A stretch of DNA of 64,000 nt from Gnetum montanum (Eukaryota > Streptophyta > Gnetopsida > Gnetales > Gnetaceae): contig MNCI01020108.1 of assembly GCA_015680685.1 (NCBI GenBank), forward strand, positions 480,281-544,280, in the 5' to 3' direction. The position numbers and the translations under genes are program-made. Below the pieces are notes generated by a model. That model was not told the origin of the DNA, searched no databases, and saw only the letters and a list, made by a program, of their open reading frames with translations. This document shows positions 56,155 to 64,000 of the stretch, one piece after another (the first letter of the stretch is position 1; each line of letters starts with the position of its first letter).

Positions 56155-57636
56155 CTATAGAGATGAAATTTCTCACCATAATTATTGTGGGAAAATGTAT
56201 GTTGGTTTTGATATTTTTTTCAACATGAAAATCAATTTTGGGATTTCATTAATTTAAAAAAGAAAAGATTCTCTCAAAAAAATAATAGATATATATAATA
56301 AATATATATGCTAGTGATACATGCTATTTATGATGATAAAAATATATGTTCAAGGACAATGGTATATGTGAACCATAGTTTTATCTTAATGGGTTAGCTT
56401 ACCAAAATTACAATGAATCATTAAAAATAACTCAATAAAAGAAGAAAATGTGTCAATGGTAATAATCTATGTGTGATAATAAGATAATAATAAACTAATA
56501 AAGGTTTAAAAATTGTTTAATTTAACTACATACTCTTTAGCTAATTATCATTTCACATGCTTGTTTATAATTCTTTAAGAGATAATGAAATTTTATTAAA
56601 ACTCACTAAATTTTATTATATCTATAAATCTTCAAGATGTATTAGATAGAAGAAGAATAATTAAAAGAGCAAAAAATGCCAAAATAGCTCTAGAGATTTC
56701 TATCATGAAAAAATGTCTAAATAAGCATGTTGATGTTTTGAGTAAGTAGGTATTAGGTACTAGATGGGTCATTGGAACTTAGGGTTCTACATCAAGTATC
56801 TGGTATGCTATAGTTACTATAGGTTGGAATACTTGAATATGCAAATATATTCTAGTTTTGGTTGAGAGGCCAATTACCAACCTCATTTAAAAGAGTCCCC
56901 TCAATTACAGTAAAATAAATTTATCATTGTAATAATGAGGAAGATCTTTCCTAGTCATAGTGTTTTTCTCTTATTGTAATAGCTAAAGAGAAGATATATG
57001 GTCATAAAGCTGAACTAAGACATGAGATTTTTCATGAGAATTATTATTTTGGCCAAGAGTTTTGGTGAAAAGCTAACTACTTTCTTACCTTAACTTGCTA
57101 TAGAAATAAATTTGGGTGAAGAGGTGAATTTTTTCATGAGAACTATCATTAAATAACATATACTAGTTTTTATTTTTGTTTTTAATGTGAAAATCAATTC
57201 TTAGTGAATTCATTTAAGATTTGATAAATTTGGAAAATATAAAAGGTTCTCTCGACCAAAAAATAGATATATATAATACATATATAGCTAAACTAGTTGA
57301 TGCTTAGATAAATTATATTATATTTGTTTGCTATAGAGTGGTAGTCTAGAATTGTAGCCTAGAATTGAACCCTCTAGGTAGCTATGTTAGGATTTGAGCC
57401 CTAGATAATGCATAGCTTTTAGCTTCTAGTAACCAAAAAGTAATTAGAGATTCAACCTTGGAAATAGGCTATTTTTAGAAATAAAGTATAAATTTTAATT
57501 TTAGTTTCAAGATTTATGTATTTTATGTGCTTTTGTCACCCATTAGCATTATCCATTGACCAAAGACTAGCATTCCCTTATAAGTATAAATAATTCAGAA
57601 CCCTTCCATTAGAAAATATCTAATTGTATTTTTGAT
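56155..57636. other. Old repeat flanking element E, no gene recognised
   Basis: AT-rich. Carries spaced copies of a GGnnAAGAGnTGAATTTTTTCATGAG-like motif (56158, about 57030, 57052, 57118) and of an ATATATAATA(C/A)ATATATA tract, related to the sequence left of element E (29560-29800). It is probably one repeat that E split. Confidence 0.4.
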
Positions 57637-58523
57637 TGATGAGTGGTAGGTGTACCCAATGCTCAAAAATATAATCCATAAACATTATGAGTGATTGTGT
57701 CATAATTCATGGATAATTAATGATACAAATGTTTAGAGAGTTATTAATTAAATTTTTTATCATTGTTTTCCCACTTGAACTATGTGTGGCTCAAATGCAT
57801 ATGGTTTAGTCCACAGTGAGGTGCATGATTATGATGTTGTATGGTATTGTAAAAGCTAAAGTAATATATAGAAAGTAACTATATAATATAATGAACAATG
57901 AAAATAAATCTTAATCTAGCCTAAGGGTAATGAGGAATCACTCTTGTTACATGTCCTACACTAGTGTAGTCACTACTAGGATTACCAAGTAATATGCTAC
58001 CAGTCATAACATGAAATATCACTATTGGGTTACTAAGGAATTACACATTATGATCGAAATTAGGTATACTCATTCTGCTAATTTACTTATTATATGTGAA
58101 AAGTAAATTGTTAAGCTAAGTGCATTAAAATATAAAGAGCATTGAAAAGTAGACACTAGGAAAGAAAATTTTTTTCTATGTCAAAATTCTAGAATGGATA
58201 AGAATAATCTCAATATTATTTTTGCCATGGAATGTATCCAAGTATAAGCCACTTGAATAAGATTCTAAACAATCACTTCAAATCTACATTGTAGGAACTT
58301 ACTGGCTACTATTGAATTTAGGAAATAAAAATAACAAAGTTTAACTATAATTATGATAAAAATATGCATTTAATGTTATAGGTGGATAGTATTTATAGCT
58401 AATACTAACCTTGGATACATTACATTGGTGACATCACATTTATATCTATAATAGTGTAACTATCATATTGCAAATGTGATATCGTATTTGCAATGTCATA
58501 CATGAAAAATTTACTAGTCATCA
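57637..58523 (-). repeat. 3' LTR of element G (degenerate family member)
   Basis: Starts TGATGAGTGGTAGGTGTACCC and ends GTCATCA at 58523. Interior blocks match the LTRs of D weakly but in order (ATAATCCATAAACATTATGAG region; CTAGGATTACCAAG; GGGTTACTAAGGAATTACAC; GCAAATGTGATATCG). Right of it, TCACGATTGACTAAAATCTC and ATCCTTGAGTT correspond to the sequence right of the 3' LTR of D (ACTGAATGAAAACTCG, TCCTCGAGTT), which identifies it as a 3' LTR of a minus-strand element. No primer site lies to its left. Confidence 0.65.
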
Positions 58524-58599
58524 TAGCCTCACGATTGACTAAAATCTCATCCTTGAGTTAAACAAAATTAGAAAAAATTTTCTTATAAATCTATGGGAG

Positions 58600-60250
58600 T
58601 TATTCTAACTCACTAACTGACTAATTGATTGAGTGCCACATTAAAAAGTTATATTTGAGTAGGTGTATTACAAAATGATAAATCGAACCTTAATAGACAT
58701 AAAAAATTTACAAGTCTTTAAAATTCTTCAATGTTAGGTATTCAAGTGATCCTTAGTAGTGGTAGTTTCTCCTACAATTAATCTGCTACTATTTCTTCTA
58801 TCTTCATGCAAAAGTACTACAGGACTACTCTTAGTTTCTCCTTATTGGTCCACATATCATTAAGTATTCAAGCAAGGTTGAAGAGGTTGGATGTTGGAGG
58901 CACTTCTCATGGACATAAGAACTTTAACAATATTTTATTGACTTGGACAAGCCAAGCTATAAATTTAGTACATTTCATGTTGAATGATTTTACTTGTTTC
59001 TTTACATCCTATTAGTTTGTCATTCATTTTTCCATGTTCTTAGTGACATCTTATTAACTTGTGAACTTTGCCTTGAGAACTTCTACCTCGATACTAGCAA
59101 TGTGTATCTTTTTCTTGGACTTGTTATAGAGTTTGTACTCATGTTAGTAGATGGAGAATGTAGTAATGACTTGTTTCTCCAACTCATTTCTTAACCTTCC
59201 TACCTATAACTTCATGTACTAGGTCATATCTTCAATTTGTAGCTCCTTTATCTTCATTTATGCTTGATTGATTGTAGTGATTCCATTAAGGATAGATTGC
59301 TAGTTAGGATCAAGTACTTGTGAGAGAGCTGTGTTTAGTTTGGTCTTCATCATTCTAATTTCTTTTTCATTAATTTATTTTTGCAAGCTAATATGTACCC
59401 TAACATGTTTCTTAAATTTTTTTTGCTTCCTTTCTTCATTTTACTAGGCTTTGATCTTAATCATAAATTTTTGGTCAAATCACACAAACTTTCTCCATAG
59501 AGAGATTCCTAGTTTCTCTATCTAGTTTGTTAGGTTCATCCTTGTAAATTATTCCTAAATATGACTAAATATTTCTTCTCACTATTCATTTTTTTCTACC
59601 TTAATCAATCTTCAATTTTCTACAGTAAGTTTTTTATTCTCTTTCTTCAACATGATGATGGTTTTTTCAAATCCATGTGACTTTACATTAGTCATAGATG
59701 CATTCCATGGGGCTTTATTCCTTTCTTCTTCTAACCAATTCTATATAATTATAAGATGGTTGGTCATATTAATTTAAATTGGATAAATAATTCAATAGGA
59801 AGAAACTATGTGGCATCTTGAAGTTGAGCATAGAGTTAGAATATCTTATCTTATAGTTTCTAGACTTCCAACTTAGCATGTTGTAGGTAAACTTTAAATA
59901 GAACCAACTTTAACTTTGTTGAAATGAACTTAGATTGTATTACTATAATATATTTGAGGATCTCAAAGATATCTTGCATCATTTTCTTGTTTATAATAGT
60001 CTATTAAGTGCATTCCAAATGTTTCTCAGCTATTATGCATTATTCTTCTCTTCTTCTAGCTTCTTCAAATACATGAATGTCTTGTACTATAGTAAATTCT
60101 ATGGCAAGTATAGTGGAAATATCCAAGGCTTTACTAATATGGTCTATTAACAACTTAGTAGCATATTAGTCTCCTTCATGGGGTAGTAACAAAATTGTGG
60201 CCTCATCTCCAAATTCTATGACAACTTGAAATGTAGTAGCGTTTCTAGAG
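58600..60250 (-). pseudogene. Long decayed coding stretch in element G, unidentified
   Basis: The minus strand reads open for long runs once Gln-type stops are allowed: ATTFQVVIEFGDEATILLLP, HEGD, stop, YATKLLIDHISKALDISTIL, then AIEFTIVQDIHVFEEARRRE near 60250-60050; further on EIRMMKTKLNTALSQVLD, ILNGITTINQA, MKIKELQIEDMT and VGRLRNELEKQV near 59370-59170. The Lys/Glu/Leu pattern of the second half suggests a coiled coil. Stops fall mainly at TAG/TAA codons that a C-to-T change could make from CAG/CAA. No family recognised; it may be the gag or an extra frame of G or of another element. Confidence 0.4.
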
Positions 60251-63200
60251 ATCTAGGCTACTGAATCATCTTGTATCGGTTAAGACTTCTAGAATAACTC
60301 CTAGGTCATCTCTTATAATCTAAAACATTCTTGTCAAGTCTCATGTTCTCTAACTCATGCAGATGACGTATTACTAGCTGATACACCCCAAGATCTATAG
60401 TTAATGCTTGAGTAGTTTGAGTGTTGTAGGTTTTAGCACCAATAGTTCTTATTACTAGAATTATGGTTGTTGGCATTGATGTAACTACTACTAGAGAAGT
60501 ATGAGTTGTTGCTACCTATATACTTAAAGGACTTTCCAATTGATCTTTTCTTGTCAGTAATGACTTAGTCAATTTGGAGTAGGAAGGATTTCACACATGC
60601 CTAATCATGTCATTGGTATATTTAGCAAAAATTATGTACTTACATAATTTCTAAATTAGGTAGGAAAATTACAATATCTTCTTTTCTAATTCACTCTTAT
60701 AGAACCTCCATTTTTTTCCATGAAGATAAGATAAATAATGTTTCTTGAATACCTTTCACTAAGGATGGTACATCCACTAGTTGCACAAGTTAAGATTCTA
60801 TTAAGGTGCATTGTGTTATAAAGATTATAAATTTCAATTTTGAAATATATTTTCTTTGCCAATGTGAGGAACTTATAATATTTCTTGTTGTTATCATATT
60901 CTCTCTCCATCTATAAGCTCCTAGTCTCCATATCTAAGTGGGTTGAGATTGAAACAATCTTCATTTTAAGATGGAGAATTCCCAACACAATAACAATAGC
61001 TTTAACGATGTAAGAAATAGAGATTCTTTTTATCTTAATAGTTGAATTAGCCTATCAACTATGCCAATGTTGATAGGTTTCACCAAGAAACCATTCTTTA
61101 TTAGTTATAAAAAGAGGCCACAAAGGGAATGCCTACAACTATTCTCAAACTTCTTGAAATGCAAAGTCTACAAAGGACATGAAGTTGAGTTCAACTAATA
61201 CATTGAACATCATATTTGTGTTGTTGATAACTAACACACACTCCTTAGAGAGTGTGATGTTTCTTCCTACATAATGCATGAGTGTTATTGGTACTTTTCT
61301 TTATGTTGACTATTATGTAGACTAGTGCATAGATGTAGATTGCATCTCTTATTCTTCTTAGCCTTACTCACTGGCTTATGATTATTGTAGTTGATGTCTC
61401 TTGCACTCATGTCCTCTTTTGCATTTATCTCTTGGCCTCTTTCCCCTTGGCTACAAGGATCCTCTAACTTTAAAAATACATTTCAACACCATCTACAATA
61501 ACTGAGGATCAATAGTTAACTTTCAAAATTTTTTCATAATGATCTTAATCCTTTTTGATACTTTGATTTTGATCAAAATTTGAAAAAAAAAGATATAGCA
61601 TTAACATGGTAAAGCAATTGGGAAATATCATTTCTTATGTCCTAAGGTAACTAAATTATCAAATTATTAATTAAATTTTATTGTTTCTAATGTTGGATAT
61701 CTTATCACGTTCAAAAAATAAGGCATAGTAAAATTTTCAAATTGTACTCTAGTATCCCACATAACATAGAGCTCAACTCCAAAAATTAAAATGTTTTTGA
61801 ACAAATGAAATTAGACTTTTAAATTGTAAGATATCATACTTGTAAGGCGTTGGGCTTTAGAAACAATAAGAACTCCCTTTACATTTAAATTGAAATGTAA
61901 ACTAATGGAGGTGCATTAGTATATATAGGAAAATTTAAGGATGATATCATAGATATGACATTGTAGCTACAATTTCACCGACCATGAGATATCATAGCTA
62001 GGATATTATTGATAAAAAATTCTCTATTTTTTCTTATATTTAGCCCAAAATTTCATCATTTTATACATCTAATAAGTCCTAGGGCTTCTTAAGGTTCACT
62101 TAGCCTAAGTGTGAGTCCTACTTATATTTGAAATATTTGAAATAATTAAACATAGGTTTTTTAAAGCTCAAATTAGATTAAAATTAGGAAGATTAAGAAG
62201 AAAATATGAAATTTCAATTAAATTTTAACAAAATATGATAAGAATTAGGTTTAGCAATGTTTCGTGAAGGTAGAGAAATTGGTCACGATGTTTTGAAGAG
62301 CATGGGGTTGATTCTTGTGAATGATTTCCAATAGTTATTCAAGTATATCCTCATCAAATTAGGCTCATGTCATTAACGCCCTTGTATAAGCCTTCCTATA
62401 AATGTTTGTGGGAACCCTAGGAATTAAATGTGGATAACATATTTTTTCCAACACACATGCAACTTCCAAAGTTGAAATCTTATACTACACTAAACAATAT
62501 CATCAAATGCATAATTGTAACATGCCAGTAAGATAGAATGGAGTTAGAAGAAATTGGAGAATTAGAACAAGATGTTTCTTAACATTATCTTAGTGGATTT
62601 CACATGTAATATGTGATTAAAATAATCAATACATGTTTATTAGGATTCCAAACCAAGTTTGATCACTTACCATTAACATCACAATGCATCATCCTAGGCT
62701 CACAACCATGAGACAACTAGTCATCATAGGAAAATAACAACACTTAACAAAGAAAAATTGAAAATTTTCTGTTAGAGTTATTGAAAAAATTAATTAATCA
62801 TTGATGTTTAAGTTATGGACCTAAACCATTAGCTAGAGGAGCATCTTTAGGCAAGGATCACATGTCTTTATAGTCTCATAACCAATGCTGATCCTATCAG
62901 AGGAGAATCTTCAACCATGGATCACATGTTTCTAGTCACATGGTGGAATTAGTCCAAGGGATCACGAAGCATAGATCACATGCCTTTCTAGTGACATATC
63001 AAGGAAATAATTAGTTTCAAATAATATTTTTCAAAGAAAATTATAACATGAGTGGTAGTGTAACAATGTGAGCTCTGTGGGATCCACAATGGAAGTTCAT
63101 GAAATCAAGAAATCCCTTTGATGTTATATACTTATTCAAGCTTCTTGATTATTAATTCTTTCATTAAGATCTAATGATCATAGGTTAATTTTTATTTGTA

Positions 63201-63721
63201 ATGTAATAAGGAGCACATTATTTTCATGGCAAGGAACTCTTTTATTAATGGAAATGTAGTGATGCATGTTGTGATGTTACTATCATACACACTTCTTGAA
63301 TCATTTACTAGCATAAAAGAAAACTCCCATAAACAAACTTGTTTCCTACATATAATTTGTAACTTTATTAACAAAAATATTCTAAAATATCTAGAAACAT
63401 AAGGAAAATAACTCAAATAAAATAAAAAATTATAGAAGAAATTGCAAATATAAGATATGAAAAATATCCTAAGAAATAGAAAATATAAAATAAATGGAAA
63501 AAATAACAAAAAATAAAAAATGATTAAAAAATTATAAAACAAGAATGTGTAAAAATCATGTTCACAGGGTCTTATTGAAATGATTATCTTCCATACAAAT
63601 GAAATTTGTTGAGAAGATGTGGAAAATGGATTGGATGATAACGTGATGGATGAAGAAAGTAGGGTCATGGATTTCCAAGCTTTCTTAAAGAATTTAATTT
63701 GTTGGATGTTGGCTAGGATCA

Positions 63722-64000
63722 ATTTTTGTGGATTATTTGGGTGGTAAATTTGTAACGCACTAGATCTAAAAGTAGCATGGATGATGTAAGATCCTTCACA
63801 AATTGTTTGGAATTTTGTTTGTTAAGATACATGATTGGAATTATAACAAGTACCTTATCCCCTAATTTAATCTCTACATGTCTAATCCTGGTGTCATACC
63901 TTTATTTGGTGTATCTCTTATGGACGTCATTTGGCATGAACACTACCATTCTATTTTCATCTTGTAGGTTGAGGTTCATTAATTGTTCTTTTAAAGCTAA
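63722..64000 (-). pseudogene. Possible integrase C-terminal remnant
   Basis: Minus-strand reading from the right edge gives LKEQLMNLNLQDENRMVVFM, then YDTRIRHVEIKLGDKVLVII, where many gypsy integrases have YD.RI....F..GD.VL. Only a short segment is present and one stop interrupts it. Confidence 0.35.

Larger units (their letters stand above)
58524..64000 (-). mobile_element. Internal region of element G, running off the right edge
   Basis: About 5.5 kb of old element sequence right of the G 3' LTR. Near 63420-63560 it has AT-rich units of the (ATAAAAAAT)/(AAAACAAGAATGTGTAAAAA) kind resembling the array in A, B and D. 60250-58600 reads as decayed coding sequence on the minus strand and 64000-63722 as a possible integrase C-terminal piece. 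Longer than the equivalent part in B and D, so G may descend from a fuller version of the family. Remaining sequence shows nothing definable. Confidence 0.45.

Noticed and set aside
63192-63722. 176-residue minus-strand frame rich in Phe, Leu, Ile and Tyr
   Set aside because: Composition reflects AT-rich repeat units (AAAATAAA types); no motif, and it lies inside old element G.
1-64000. CRISPR arrays, bacterial operons, ribosome binding sites, rRNA genes
   Set aside because: None is present; the direct repeats found are LTRs, tandem duplications or U3 arrays of a plant genome. No tRNA gene was recognised by eye, but no folding search could be run.

Overview
The window is nuclear DNA from a seed plant with a large, repeat-dense genome. 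The evidence is one ordinary intron-bearing plant receptor gene, plant-type LTR retrotransposons with primer sites resembling the 3' end of tRNA-Asp, and many old nested insertions. The texture (AT-rich, sparse genes, long-decayed gypsy and copia copies) would suit a gymnosperm, but the species cannot be fixed from the sequence.

Layout. 1-16767 is a pile of three related gag-protease-only LTR elements. Element A (minus strand) is cut by the left edge. Element C (minus) is split by element B (plus, 5679-12908), which is complete with two LTRs and a perfect 5-bp target duplication. 16768 to about 18250 is the 3' end of a decayed Ty1/copia element. 18260-21183 is a decayed DNA transposon with long inverted repeats and a transposase of the Merlin (IS1595/ISXO2-like) type. 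21192-29800 is the only host-gene segment. It carries one eight-exon gene on the minus strand (27344 to 23762) for a secreted or membrane malectin-like/LRR receptor-like protein without a visible kinase.

29806-56149 is a single old Ty3/gypsy element (E, plus strand) with matching ATGGG target duplications. It has been swollen to about 26 kb by nested insertions: element D (31401-38825, complete, CTACC duplication, same family as A and B), an Athila/Tat-like pol on the minus strand (K, about 39990-47272), and a 5' LTR plus gag start of another family member (F, 47273-48600). 57637 to the right edge is an old minus-strand relative (G) with its 3' LTR on the left and a long decayed coding stretch.

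The dominant family (A, B, C, D, F) encodes only gag and a retropepsin; no reverse transcriptase or integrase lies between the LTRs of the two complete copies, so it must be mobilised in trans. K, whose protease resembles the family's, is a candidate relative of the helper. LTR upstream regions of the family carry dense palindromes built on GCGATATCGC, or, in F, a different dyad array in the same place. Most premature stops read as CAG/CAA/CGA to TAG/TAA/TGA or TGG to TGA, as expected of cytosine deamination in silenced DNA.

The items most worth pursuing are the Merlin-like element in a plant, the exchangeable palindrome arrays in the LTRs, the shortened zinc-knuckle of the gag, and the conserved sense and antisense reading frames in the 3' non-coding part of the gag-only family.
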